Assembly: GCF_009674485.1 (NCBI RefSeq)
Contig: NZ_WKJJ01000008.1
Span: 62,001 to 126,000, forward strand
Direction of reading: 5' to 3'
Source: Pseudoduganella rivuli
GTDB lineage: Bacteria > Pseudomonadota > Gammaproteobacteria > Burkholderiales > Burkholderiaceae_D
DNA length: 64,000 nt
Positions within the stretch are counted from its first letter, which is position 1; the number at the start of each line of letters is the position of its first letter. Both the position numbers and the translations under genes were made by a program. The notes below the pieces were generated by a model. It worked only from the letters and a program-made list of their open reading frames with translations. It ran no database searches and was not told where the DNA came from. Of this stretch, positions 1 to 9,605 are shown in pieces.

Positions 1-537
1 GTAGCTGAACAGTGACAGCGGGTCCATGCCATTGCGGAACAGGTCCGGACCGAAACGCAGCGAAAGGTGCCAGTGGCCGGCGGTGTGTCCTGCGCCGCTC
101 GGGGCGGGTGCCGCCACGATCACGGCGGTGCCGGCCGAAATACCTTGCAAGTCCGGCAAGTCCTGCTGCAGGCGCTGCGCCAGGCTTGTCCCATGGGCCA
201 GTACCGCCGCCGGCAAGTCGCCGCCGTCACAGTGCTCGACCAGTTGCAGCAAATGGTCGCCGCTTGCCAGCAGCAGCGCCACGCGGGCGCCGTCGAGCGC
301 CAGTTCGCCGTCGCGCACGCGGTCCAGCAAACTTTCCAGCAAATGGGTGAAGGCAACGATGCGTTCCATGCCAAACAGGCCTGCCGAGCCTTTGATGGTG
401 TGGGCGGCACGGAAAATTTCGTTGATCAGCGTCGCGTCATCCGGAGTACGCTCGACTTGCAGCAGCGCGTCTTCCATCGCGCGCAACAAGTCGCGGCTTT
501 CCGCGATGAAGGTATACACAGGGTTGTCGGCATTCAT
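1..537 (-). CDS. cheA: CheA-type chemotaxis histidine kinase, N-terminal part (gene runs off the window)
   Basis: This is the first 179 codons of a histidine kinase that would phosphorylate CheY/CheB-like regulators on receptor input. The visible part is an Hpt (P1) domain with the phospho-acceptor motif AAHTIKGSAGLFG, putting the phospho-His at about residue 46, followed by the start of the linker region. The start ATG (537-535) overlaps the stop of the upstream STAS gene as ATGA, which supports translational coupling. The order MCP, CheY-like, STAS, CheA suggests a dedicated chemosensory system rather than an orphan kinase. The P3, P4 and P5 domains lie outside the window, so the kinase assignment rests on the Hpt motif and context. 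Confidence 0.87.
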   Translation of the reverse strand, partial: MNADNPVYTFIAESRDLLRAMEDALLQVERTPDDATLINEIFRAAHTIKGSAGLFGMERIVAFTHLLESLLDRVRDGELALDGARVALLLASGDHLLQLVEHCDGGDLPAAVLAHGTSLAQRLQQDLPDLQGISAGTAVIVAAPAPSGAGHTAGHWHLSLRFGPDLFRNGMDPLSLFSY

Positions 538-845
538 GCCGGCTCCAGCCCGAACAATTCCTGCATGCGGTACAGCGCCACCACGCCGCTCACCGACGCG
601 GCGGGATTGCGCAACACGACCTGGCGGCCTTGCGCATTGCCCTCCAGCTTGAGCAACGCCAGCAACTGCAGCCCGGCGCTGTCGAACTCCGCCACGGCGC
701 CCAGGTCCAGTGTCAGCACCTGATGCTCCGCCAGCGCCGGCAGCAGGCGCGTACGCCAGCCATCGACGGTAAAGACCGTCAAATCGCCGTCAATGACAAC
801 CGCGGCAACGCTGTCAGCGGCAACATTTTCAGTGGAAGTTTCCAT
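534..845 (-). CDS. STAS-domain protein (anti-sigma factor antagonist / MlaB-like fold)
   Basis: This 103-residue protein is a single STAS domain. The conserved switch serine sits in the segment EFDSAGLQLL (about Ser56), the residue phosphorylated in SpoIIAA-type antagonists. It lies between a CheY-like regulator and cheA, overlapping cheA by 4 nt. STAS proteins inside chemosensory operons are known and may act as an adaptor or phospho-switch partner. No anti-sigma kinase is visible nearby, so a role inside the chemosensory array is more likely than classic partner switching; that is inference. Confidence 0.85.
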   Translation of the reverse strand: METSTENVAADSVAAVVIDGDLTVFTVDGWRTRLLPALAEHQVLTLDLGAVAEFDSAGLQLLALLKLEGNAQGRQVVLRNPAASVSGVVALYRMQELFGLEPA

Positions 846-851
846 GGCGGT

Positions 852-1220
852 TCAGGGCCCGACGAGCTTGTTGACGGCCGCCAGCATTTGTTCCGGCTGG
901 AACGGTTTCACCATCCATGCCCTGGCGCCCGCGTCCCTGCCCGCCTGTTTTTTCGATTCGTTGACTTCGGTGGTCAGCATGACGATGGGCGTGAACCGGT
1001 ACGCCGGCAATTGCTTGGCGGCGCGCACGAAGCTGATGCCATCCATGTTTGGCATGTTGACGTCGCTGATGATCAGATTGATCTTCTGGCCGGTGAGCCG
1101 GGCCAGCGCCTGCGCGCCGTCACTGGCTTCGATGACGTCATACCCTGCGCGCTTGAGCGCGATTCCGACCACCTGGCGCACCGAAGCCGAGTCGTCCACG
1201 ATCATGATGGTTTTCGCCAT
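852..1220 (-). CDS. CheY-like single-domain response regulator
   Basis: This 122-residue protein is a stand-alone receiver domain. The acidic pair VDD is near residues 8-10, the phospho-acceptor Asp53 is in LIISDVNMP, the conserved Thr is in MLTTEV, and the Lys is in MVKPF. There is no output domain, so it probably acts by protein-protein contact as CheY does. The start is preceded by an AAGGA ribosome binding site at 8-nt spacing. It is the second gene of the MCP-RR-STAS-CheA set, 6 bp upstream of the STAS gene, and is the likely phosphorylation target of the neighbouring CheA. Confidence 0.93.
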   Translation of the reverse strand: MAKTIMIVDDSASVRQVVGIALKRAGYDVIEASDGAQALARLTGQKINLIISDVNMPNMDGISFVRAAKQLPAYRFTPIVMLTTEVNESKKQAGRDAGARAWMVKPFQPEQMLAAVNKLVGP

Positions 1221-1229
1221 GAAATATCC

Positions 1230-2357
1230 TTAGAAAAAAGTAATGGCCGGAGTACTGGCCGCCGTGCTGCCGCCACCGTGCAGCGCATGCTGTTCGGGGG
1301 TCGTATACGTCCGTTCCATGTCACTGAGCCACGCAGCCGCGTCGAGCATGCCCGGGGCCGCCCCGGCCAATACCTCCGACAGCTTGCCGATGTCGGCGCT
1401 GACTTGCGCCAGGATCTGACTGGACCGGTCCTGGAATTGCAGCGAAACCAGGATGTCGGAAATGTCGTCGCGAATCAGGTTGCTCTCCGTCCGCAGCAAT
1501 TGCGTCGCATCACTCAAGCCGCCCGCATTACCGCGGAAGCGCTCCAGTACGGCGTGGATGGTTTGCTCGGCATGGGCCGCCACTTCCGCATCCTGCCGCG
1601 CATACTGGCGCGACACCGCCAGCGTGGCCGCAATCACCTTGTTGACGGTCGCCACCGTGGCGCCGATCTGGCGGCCGGTGTCGGCGGAGCGCTGCGACAA
1701 GGTCCGCACTTCCCCCGCCACCACGGCAAAGCCTCGTCCGGCCTGGCCGGCGCGGGCCGCTTCGATGGATGCGTTCAGCGATAACAGGTTGGTCTGGGCG
1801 GCAATCCGTCCGACGTCGTCCGCCATGTCCTTCAACTGCACCGTCAAGCCTTCCAGCGCGTGGATCTCGGCCAGCATGGCTTCCTTTTCCAGCGCCGCAG
1901 TGCGCATGGCTTCCACCACACTGTGCAGGTCGTCCTGGCTGGAACTGAGTAGCGCCAGCACGCTGCCATCGGCATCGCCATCTTCGCCTGTGGACTGGTG
2001 GGAGGCGGCGACGGCCGACTCGATGCGCTCGACCAGTTGCGCAAAACGCGCCGCCAGCGACTCGACAGCCTGCTCGGTCTGGGTGCGGGCGCTGCCGATC
2101 TGCGCTTCCCATACCGGCAGCACGCTGCCGCACAATACTTCCAGTTCGCCGGCGCCACGCTCCGGCAGCGCAGGCACGGGATTGCGCACGGCCAGCCACC
2201 ATGCGCAGCCTCCCGTACCAGCGGCCAGCGCCAGCGCCAGCCAGGTTCCATATTCACCGCCGCCGGCCAGCAAGGCCAATGCGCCCGCCATGCCGATCAA
2301 GGCCATCAGCCGTACCGCCACGCGGCGCTCGTCTTCCATCACTGCGGTGACGCTCAT
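1230..2357 (-). CDS. Methyl-accepting chemotaxis protein without a periplasmic sensor domain
   Basis: This 375-residue transducer has two closely spaced hydrophobic segments near the N-terminus (about residues 18-60) and no periplasmic domain between them. It is followed by a helical region and the MCP signalling hairpin, whose tip contains [20 protein letters not shown]. It is the first gene of the minus-strand chemosensory set and probably feeds the adjacent CheA. The ATG at 2357 is preferred over the TTG at 2372. With no ligand-binding domain it may sense membrane or cytoplasmic state, as suggested for other short MCPs; this is inference. Confidence 0.9.
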   Translation of the reverse strand: MSVTAVMEDERRVAVRLMALIGMAGALALLAGGGEYGTWLALALAAGTGGCAWWLAVRNPVPALPERGAGELEVLCGSVLPVWEAQIGSARTQTEQAVESLAARFAQLVERIESAVAASHQSTGEDGDADGSVLALLSSSQDDLHSVVEAMRTAALEKEAMLAEIHALEGLTVQLKDMADDVGRIAAQTNLLSLNASIEAARAGQAGRGFAVVAGEVRTLSQRSADTGRQIGATVATVNKVIAATLAVSRQYARQDAEVAAHAEQTIHAVLERFRGNAGGLSDATQLLRTESNLIRDDISDILVSLQFQDRSSQILAQVSADIGKLSEVLAGAAPGMLDAAAWLSDMERTYTTPEQHALHGGGSTAASTPAITFF

Positions 2358-2517
2358 TGCAGGTCCGTCCAAATTGCTGTCATTATTGTTCTGGCCACGT
2401 TGTCTCCAAAGGTTTGTCTAAACATACAAATTGCAAACCTGTTTTTCCATCAGGTCATCCTGAAACATCGGTAAGGATTGCAGCATGGAAGTTAAGGATT
2501 TCCCGAGGCAACACTTC

Positions 2518-5500
2518 TCAGGCCGCGACCGCGGCGCCCTCCGAACGCAGCGACGCCAGGAATTCCGCCACCGGCATGGGCCTGGCGTACAGGTATCCCT
2601 GCACCATGTCGCAGCCGACCAGCGCCAGCAAATCGCGCTGCGCCACGGTCTCCACGCCTTCCGCGATGGTTTTCAATCCCAGCTTGTGCGCCATGACGAT
2701 GATGGCTTCGGCAATGGCCTTGTCGCTGGGATCGGCGTCCAGGTCGCGCACGAACGAGCGGTCGACCTTCAGGTAATCGATATTGAATTTTTTCAGGTAC
2801 GCCATGGCGGAATAGCCGGTACCGAAGTCGTCCAGCGCCAGTTGCATGCCGGCGCTGCGCAGGCGGGCGAGCTTGTCGACAATATCGGCCCGGTCGGTCA
2901 GCAGCAGCCCTTCCGTGATTTCAATCACCATGCTGTGGGGCGGCACATCCAGTTCGCGCAATGCCGCCAGGCAGGTATCGACCAGCGTGTCGCTGACGAA
3001 CTGGCGCGGCGACACATTGACGCTGACCTGGCACGGCGCGCCGTCCCCCTGCTCCAGCCACTGGCGGGCGGCGGCCGCCGCTTGCCGGAAGATCCAGTTA
3101 CCCAGCTCGACGATAATCCCCGTCTCTTCCGCGATGGGAATGAACTGGCCGGGCGGCACCATGCCGTGCACCGGATGCTGCCAGCGCAGCAGCGCTTCCG
3201 CTTTGCACACGCGGCCGGTCGACAGGTCGACGATCGGCTGCAGCCAGATTTGCAGTTGGCCGTCCGCCAGCGCCTGGCGCAAATCGTTGGCCAGCAGCAG
3301 GCGCGACTTGGCTTGCTGATGCATCGGCGGCGTGAAGAAGCGGTAAGCGTTGCGCCCCTCTTCCTTCGCCGCATACATGGCGCGGTCCGCATAGGTGGTC
3401 AATTGTTCCACGCTGCCCGCGTCGGCGGGATAGCTGGCGATGCCGATGCTGCCCGACACGTACGCGGTATGGCCATCGAGCTGCAACGGCCGGCGCACCA
3501 CATCCAGGATGGTTTGCGCGATGCGCCGCAGCGACGCCGTATCGCCATGGTCCGGCAAAATCACCACGAATTCATCGCCACCCAGGCGCGCCACCACGTC
3601 CGACGTGCGCACGCAGGTGCGCAGGCGCGCCGCCACTTCCACCAGCAGCCGGTCCCCCATGTGGTGGCCCAGGGAGTCATTGACATCCTTGAAGTGATCC
3701 AGGTCGATGAACATCACCGCCACCATGCCGCCGCTGCGGCCGGCCCGCGCGACTTCCTCGCGCAGGCGGTCGCCGAACATGCGCCGGTTCGGCAAGCCGG
3801 TCAGCATGTCATAGGCCGCCTGGTGCCGTAATTGTTCCTCGATGCGCTTGCGCTCGATGGCGATGGCGGCCAGATTGCCGGCATTGCAGAACAACTCGCA
3901 TTCATCGGCCGACAACGGGGTCGGCACATCGCGATGGATGACGATATACCCCAGCACCTTGCCGGCCGCATCGCGGATCGGTTCCACCCAGTCGCCGTCC
4001 GGCCATACCTCCGGCGCGCCATCGTCCAGCAGCGTGATGGTGCAGCGCAAGTCCGTGCCCGCTTCTTCCACGTAGGCGGCCACCTGCGCCAGCACCTCGT
4101 CCAGCTTGCCGCCCTGCGCCAGCAATTCAAACGCGCGGGCCCGCTTGGCGCCGACGCGCAAGCGCTGCCGGATATCGCTGATGTCGCGCGCCACGCCCAC
4201 CGTACCCAGCACCGTACCATCGTCGTCCAGCACCGGCGCATGGTAAGTCTGGATCCACGCCGGCCGGCTTGCACCCGGCAGCCATTCTTCACGCTCGACC
4301 GTCTTGCGCTGGCGCGTTGCCATCACTTCCAGCTCATCGGCCCGCACCAGGTCGGCGCGCGCGTGCGGCCACCATTCATAGTCGGTCTTGCCGATCATGG
4401 CTTCCACCGGTTGCCCGTGGGTTTCCGCGCTTGGCTGGTTGGCGGATAAATAGCGGCCTTCGGTATCCTTCAGCCACACCCACAGCGGTAGCATGTCGAA
4501 CAACGTGCGCATGTAGCGGGTGCGCTGGCGCAAGGTGGCGGTGCGTTCATGCACGCGCAGTTCCAGGCCCGCGTTCAGCAAATCGATCTGTTGCTTGGAG
4601 CGGCGCAGCCGCACCAGGAAATACGCCAGCCCGGCCAGCATCGCGCAGCTGCCGGCCGCCACCGTCCACAGCCAGCGCTGCTGCAGGGTACGCCAGCGCA
4701 GCTCGTCGGTCTGCTGGCGGTTGCGGCGGGTCAGTTCATCGATTTCACGCTGCTTGCTTTCCGACTTGTAATGCCGCGCCAGTTCCAGCATCTGGGTGCC
4801 GAGCTTTTCGCGCGTGGCGCGCGCCATCAGTTCGTTCGCTTCCGCGAGCAGCTTGTAGGCCTGCGCCTGGTTGCCGTCGGCGGCGGCCAGGGCCGCCAGG
4901 CGTTTGGTGCTCTCGCCCAGGTAAATCCGGATATCGATGGTTTTCGCCACCGCGTACGCCTCGGCGGCATCCGCGCGGGCGGCGGCCATCCGGCCCTGCG
5001 CCTCGGCATTGATGCTGCGGGCGCCCAGCGCGTACCACCGGTTCAGTGGATTCGGGTAGCGCGCATTGATCGACAGGACTTCATCGAGCAAGCGCTGCGC
5101 GTCGTCGTAGCGCTGCTGGCGGCGCTTGAATTCCGCCAGCGTATACAGTGCGGTATTCTGGTAAAAAGGCGCGCCGGCGTCACGCGCCAGCAGCAGCGCG
5201 TCGTGCGTCAGTTGCTCGGCGCCGGCCAGGTCGTCCTGCCTGGCTTTTTCCATGGCCAGGCCCAGCAAGGCTTCCATTTCCAGCAAGGCCGAATGCGCAA
5301 GCCGCGCTTGCTGCCGCATGTGTTCATAATGCTCTGCGGACTCCCGGAAGTGGCCGCCAAAACGGTACACGAAGGCCAGTCCCTGGTGCGAATACGCCAG
5401 CACCAGCGGATCGTGGCTGGCGTGCGCAATATCCATCGATTGCATTGCCATCGCCACGGATTCCGGCAGCATGTCGTAGCGGTAATACATCATCGCCATA

Positions 5501-5967
5501 CGCAACAGCGCTTCGCCCAGCAAGTCCGGCCGGTCCACCCCCTTCAGCAATTCCACGCTGTGCTTGGCGGCGGCCAGCATGGCGTCGATCCTGGCCGTGT
5601 TGACGGACGTGATGACGATGTTCAGTTCCGCTTCGGCCTGGCCGACGCGGTCATCCGACTTGGCCGCCAGGTCGAGCGCTTGCCGCGCGTGGCGCTCCGC
5701 TTCGGCGGTCTGCCCCAGGTTCGCTTCGGTGCGCGCCAGCAGGTTCAGGGCCCGCGCGCGGTCGGCGGGTGCGGCATCGGACGGCAACGCGGCCAGCAGC
5801 CGCGTTGCCTTGCCCAGGGCGCGCGGCAAATCGTTCTCCGCCAGGATGCGGGTCTGCGCGACGTCGTCGCGCCATGCACTGGCGGGGTCGGGAGCGGCCA
5901 TACCGGGGCGGGTGCAGCCCATCATGGCCAGTCCCAGCAGCAATAGGCAGGGATGGGGGAACCGCAT
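2518..5967 (-). CDS. TPR-PAS-GGDEF-EAL bifunctional c-di-GMP signalling protein
   Basis: This 1149-residue protein has an N-terminal signal or anchor segment and a TPR-rich region to about residue 400. A transmembrane segment at about 440-460 (WTVAAGSCAMLAGLAYFLV) follows, then a PAS domain (about 480-610), a GAF-like stretch, a GGDEF domain and an EAL domain at the C-terminus. Both catalytic signatures look intact: RLGGDEFVVILP for diguanylate cyclase, and AEALLRW plus LDDFGTGYS for phosphodiesterase. The TPR region probably faces the periplasm and the PAS/GGDEF/EAL part the cytoplasm. The ATG at 5967 is preferred over the in-frame TTG at 5973. Which activity dominates cannot be read from sequence. 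Confidence 0.93.
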   Translation of the reverse strand: MRFPHPCLLLLGLAMMGCTRPGMAAPDPASAWRDDVAQTRILAENDLPRALGKATRLLAALPSDAAPADRARALNLLARTEANLGQTAEAERHARQALDLAAKSDDRVGQAEAELNIVITSVNTARIDAMLAAAKHSVELLKGVDRPDLLGEALLRMAMMYYRYDMLPESVAMAMQSMDIAHASHDPLVLAYSHQGLAFVYRFGGHFRESAEHYEHMRQQARLAHSALLEMEALLGLAMEKARQDDLAGAEQLTHDALLLARDAGAPFYQNTALYTLAEFKRRQQRYDDAQRLLDEVLSINARYPNPLNRWYALGARSINAEAQGRMAAARADAAEAYAVAKTIDIRIYLGESTKRLAALAAADGNQAQAYKLLAEANELMARATREKLGTQMLELARHYKSESKQREIDELTRRNRQQTDELRWRTLQQRWLWTVAAGSCAMLAGLAYFLVRLRRSKQQIDLLNAGLELRVHERTATLRQRTRYMRTLFDMLPLWVWLKDTEGRYLSANQPSAETHGQPVEAMIGKTDYEWWPHARADLVRADELEVMATRQRKTVEREEWLPGASRPAWIQTYHAPVLDDDGTVLGTVGVARDISDIRQRLRVGAKRARAFELLAQGGKLDEVLAQVAAYVEEAGTDLRCTITLLDDGAPEVWPDGDWVEPIRDAAGKVLGYIVIHRDVPTPLSADECELFCNAGNLAAIAIERKRIEEQLRHQAAYDMLTGLPNRRMFGDRLREEVARAGRSGGMVAVMFIDLDHFKDVNDSLGHHMGDRLLVEVAARLRTCVRTSDVVARLGGDEFVVILPDHGDTASLRRIAQTILDVVRRPLQLDGHTAYVSGSIGIASYPADAGSVEQLTTYADRAMYAAKEEGRNAYRFFTPPMHQQAKSRLLLANDLRQALADGQLQIWLQPIVDLSTGRVCKAEALLRWQHPVHGMVPPGQFIPIAEETGIIVELGNWIFRQAAAAARQWLEQGDGAPCQVSVNVSPRQFVSDTLVDTCLAALRELDVPPHSMVIEITEGLLLTDRADIVDKLARLRSAGMQLALDDFGTGYSAMAYLKKFNIDYLKVDRSFVRDLDADPSDKAIAEAIIVMAHKLGLKTIAEGVETVAQRDLLALVGCDMVQGYLYARPMPVAEFLASLRSEGAAVAA

Positions 5968-6205
5968 CAACAAAGACTCAACAAGGCGTGCAAGAAAATG
6001 TACAAGTTTTTACAACGGAATTTGTATCTTCCCTGAACACTGCCGGCCCGCCCATCAGGAAATTCCGATATTGGCGTAGGGATCGCAGCCTGAATGGCGC
6101 ATTCCGTCGGGAATTCCTTACCCAGAATCAGGCGGGCCCGATATCGGTCACCCGACCAACTTACGATAATCGGCAGATACCAATAATCCAACAATCACTA
6201 CTGAC

Positions 6206-7777
6206 ATGAATTTCTCGAACCTCCGGCTCGGCACGCGCCTTGCCATTGGCTATTCCGCCGTGGCGGCGGCGCTGGTCGCCGCCATCGGCATCGCCGCCTG
6301 GCGCTTTGGCGCGGTACACGAAGCAGTCGACTTCATGGTGAATGACGTCATGACCAAGGAGCGCCTGGTCGCCGCCTGGGCCGCCAATACCAACCTGAAT
6401 GGCGCACGCACCTTCATGATCCTGGAAATGGATAACGAATCCCGGCTGGCCCGGGTGCAGGAACTGGTGCGGAAAACCAGCACGGACATCTCAGCGCTGC
6501 AAAAGCAGCTGGAAGGCCATGACAAGAATGCGCAAGAGCAGGAATTGCTGGCCAGGATCGCGCGGGCGCGCAACGACTATATCAACTTGCGCGCGGCGGT
6601 ATTCAAGCAGCGCGAATCGGACCCGGATGGCGCGCGGGAACGGGCCTGGCGTGAACTCGATCCGCTGCTGGCTGGCTATGTCGGCAGTATCCGCAAGCTG
6701 ACGGAGTATGAAGCTGCCACCACGTCGGACATCCGCGGCGACACGGCCGATCTGGCGAGCTCGTCACAACGCTTGCTGGCCTTGCTCGGTGCGGCGACCC
6801 TGCTGTCGTCCGCGCTGATCGGCGCGTACATCATTCGCGGCACCCTGCGCCAACTGGGCGGCGATCCGGCCGACGTCAAACGTATTGCCAACCGTATCGC
6901 GGTCGGCGACCTGGCGGTCGGCATCGTCACCCGCCCGGGCGATACCACCAGCGTCATGTACGCCGTCAGGCAAATGCAGGACAGCTTTGCCCGCATCGTG
7001 TCGCAGGTGCGGCAAGGCGCCATGGCGCTGCAATCGGCATCGGAGGAAATTGCGGCGGGCAATGGCGACTTGTCCGCCCGTACGGAAGCGCAGACCACCG
7101 CGCTGGAACGCACGGCGGCGTCGGTACAGCGACAGGCCGAGGCCATGCGGCACCATGCGGCGCGCGCCACCAGCGCCAGCGAACTGGCCAGCGCCGCTTC
7201 CGTCGTGGCGGAACGGGGCGGCGTGGCAATGGCCGACGCGGTACGCATGATGGAGACCACGCAGCAATCCGCCCTGCGCATCGTGGACATCATTGGCGTG
7301 ATCGACGGCATCGCCTTCCAGACCAATATCCTGGCGCTGAACGCCGCGGTGGAGGCGGCGCGCGCGGGCGAACACGGGCGCGGCTTCGCCGTCGTCGCAT
7401 CCGAAGTGCGCGCGCTGGCGCAGCGCAGCGCGCAGGCCGCAGGCGAAATCAAGCGACTGATCGGTGCATCGGTCACTAACGCCGAAGCGGGCAGCATGCT
7501 GATCGGACAGGCGGGCGGCACCATGCGCGACGTCGTGGCACAGATCGGCCGCGTGCGCGACGCGATCGGCGATCTCAGCCAGGCCAGCCGCGAACACGCC
7601 GAAGGTGTCGAGCAAGTCACTTTCACTGTCGTGCAAATGGACGACGCCACACAGCAAAACGCCGCGCTGGTGGAGCAGATGGCGGCCGCGTCGGAGGCGC
7701 TGCGCGAACAGGCCGCCCGCCTGGCGCAGTCGGTCGATGCGTTCCGGTTGCCAGTTGACGGACCGGCAAGGCGTTGA
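6206..7777 (+). CDS. Methyl-accepting chemotaxis protein (4HB-type)
   Basis: This 523-residue receptor has TM1 at about residues 10-32, a helical periplasmic domain of about 155 residues typical of four-helix-bundle MCPs, TM2 at about 190-210, a HAMP-like linker beginning [10 protein letters not shown], and an MCP signalling domain with the tip [23 protein letters not shown]. It starts 238 bp from the divergent TPR-PAS-GGDEF-EAL gene. No C-terminal CheR/CheB pentapeptide is visible (it ends DGPARR). The ligand is unknown. Confidence 0.95.
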   Translation: MNFSNLRLGTRLAIGYSAVAAALVAAIGIAAWRFGAVHEAVDFMVNDVMTKERLVAAWAANTNLNGARTFMILEMDNESRLARVQELVRKTSTDISALQKQLEGHDKNAQEQELLARIARARNDYINLRAAVFKQRESDPDGARERAWRELDPLLAGYVGSIRKLTEYEAATTSDIRGDTADLASSSQRLLALLGAATLLSSALIGAYIIRGTLRQLGGDPADVKRIANRIAVGDLAVGIVTRPGDTTSVMYAVRQMQDSFARIVSQVRQGAMALQSASEEIAAGNGDLSARTEAQTTALERTAASVQRQAEAMRHHAARATSASELASAASVVAERGGVAMADAVRMMETTQQSALRIVDIIGVIDGIAFQTNILALNAAVEAARAGEHGRGFAVVASEVRALAQRSAQAAGEIKRLIGASVTNAEAGSMLIGQAGGTMRDVVAQIGRVRDAIGDLSQASREHAEGVEQVTFTVVQMDDATQQNAALVEQMAAASEALREQAARLAQSVDAFRLPVDGPARR

Positions 7778-7936
7778 CGGCGGCAGGGCAAGACAGTGTT
7801 GTATTACGACCCTGACGGCTTGCCCGCCGCCCCCGCTCATGTCAGCATGCATCCGTGGCAAACCGCATCCTGCGCGGCTCCACGGAAAGATGACAAAAGC
7901 AGGATTTCGCAGCAAATGTCCCCGTGGAGACCGACG

Positions 7937-9568
7937 ATGCGCACACCTGACATCAAGACCCGCTTTACCATCCTGCTTGCCTGCTTTGCCCTGGGATTCA
8001 TGATATATGGCGCCTGGTCGATCAAGCTGTTGCGGGAAGTGCGTGTCACCGGGCCGATTTACGACCGCATCGTGCAGAGCAAAGACCTTGTGGCAGACAT
8101 CCTGCCACCGCCGGAATACATCATTGAGTCCTACCTCGTTACTTTCCAACTGCAAGCCTCATCGGATCCTGCGGAACAGGAGCGCCTGATGCAAAGGATC
8201 CAAGCCTTGCAGGCGGAATACGATACGCGCCACAAGTTCTGGCTGGAGCAGGCGCTGGAACCGGAATTGAAACAGGCCTACCTGCACGATGCGCACACGC
8301 CGGCGCAAGCGTTTTATGGCGTGGTCCAGAAGGAATTCCTGCCCGCCATCCGCAAGCAGGACAAGGAGGCGGCAACCGCCGCCATGGCGCGCCTGCATGG
8401 CCACTATGAACAACACCGGCAAGCCATCGACCGTGTGGTGGACATGGCGAACAAGCGTTCAGCCACCGATGAAACGGCGGCGCGTGAACGCATCGAGGCG
8501 GCCAGCTGGCAAATGCCGGCCATCCTGCTGCTGTCGCTGGCGGCCGGTGTCGGTGTCGCGGTGCATATCCTGCGCCAGCTGTTCCGCCAGCTGGGCGGCG
8601 ATCCCGCCGCGGCGGCCGAACTGGCCGACCGCATCGCTTCCGGCGACCTGACCGCCCCGATCCGGCTGCGTCCTGGCGACAGCAGCAGCCTGCTGCATGC
8701 CATGCAGGAAATGCGTGACAACCTGGCGTTGATCGTATCGCGGGCGCGCAGTGCGACCGAAGCGATTTCCAGCGCATCGTCGCAAATTGCCAGCGGCAAC
8801 CAGGACCTGGCGACACGCACGTCGGAACAGGCCGGATCGCTGGAGCAAACCACGGCGTCGATGCATGGGTTGACCAGCACCGTCGAGCAAAACGCCGGCC
8901 TGGCGCAGCAAGCCAACCAGCTGGCGGACGCCGCATCGGAAACCGCGCGCCGCGGCGGCGACGTGGTATCGCAAGTGGTGCAAACCATGGGCGCCATCAA
9001 TGCCTCGTCGCGCCGCATTGCCGACATCATCGGCGTCATCGACGGCATCGCTTTTCAAACCAATATCCTGGCGCTGAATGCCGCCGTGGAAGCGGCCCGC
9101 GCCGGTGAGCAGGGACGCGGTTTTGCCGTGGTGGCGTCGGAAGTGCGTTCGCTGGCGCAGCGTTCGGCGGCGGCGGCCAAGGAAATCAAGGAATTGATCG
9201 GCGACTCCGTGCAGCAAGTCGTGGCCGGCAGTGCACTGGCCGACCAGGCCGGCGCCACCATGCAGGACGTGGTGGCCAGCATCGAGCGGGTGGCGGGCAT
9301 CATGAACGACATTACGCAGGCCAGCCATCACCAGAACGGCGGTATCGCCCAGGTGCACGATGCGCTGCGCCAGATGGATGCGGCCACCCATCAGAATGCC
9401 GCGCTGGTGGAACAGGCGTCGGCCGCCGCGCAATCGATGCAGGCGCAGGCTGGCCAGCTGGTGGACGTGGTCAGTGTATTCCGGCTCAATGACGAAGCGC
9501 CGCCGGCGCGCCCGGTGGCGACGTCTCCCGCTGCGCGTCCGGACGTACCCCGGCTGCGGGCCGCCTGA
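7937..9568 (+). CDS. Methyl-accepting chemotaxis protein with a [13 protein letters not shown] sensor
   Basis: This is a 543-residue receptor. An ATG at 7937 with a GGAG ribosome binding site 7-10 nt upstream is chosen over the much longer frame starting at 7796, because it begins directly before TM1 ([18 protein letters not shown]). The periplasmic segment carries the motif [12 protein letters not shown], which recurs in one class of MCP sensor domains. TM2 is at about residues 195-215, followed by a HAMP-like linker and the signalling tip [23 protein letters not shown]. It lies 159 bp after another MCP gene of similar architecture, so the two may derive from an old duplication of the signalling half. 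Confidence 0.94.
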   Translation: MRTPDIKTRFTILLACFALGFMIYGAWSIKLLREVRVTGPIYDRIVQSKDLVADILPPPEYIIESYLVTFQLQASSDPAEQERLMQRIQALQAEYDTRHKFWLEQALEPELKQAYLHDAHTPAQAFYGVVQKEFLPAIRKQDKEAATAAMARLHGHYEQHRQAIDRVVDMANKRSATDETAARERIEAASWQMPAILLLSLAAGVGVAVHILRQLFRQLGGDPAAAAELADRIASGDLTAPIRLRPGDSSSLLHAMQEMRDNLALIVSRARSATEAISSASSQIASGNQDLATRTSEQAGSLEQTTASMHGLTSTVEQNAGLAQQANQLADAASETARRGGDVVSQVVQTMGAINASSRRIADIIGVIDGIAFQTNILALNAAVEAARAGEQGRGFAVVASEVRSLAQRSAAAAKEIKELIGDSVQQVVAGSALADQAGATMQDVVASIERVAGIMNDITQASHHQNGGIAQVHDALRQMDAATHQNAALVEQASAAAQSMQAQAGQLVDVVSVFRLNDEAPPARPVATSPAARPDVPRLRAA

Positions 9569-9605
9569 GCGCAGGCGCGGCGCGCCACCCGTGTTCACCC
9601 CGGAC

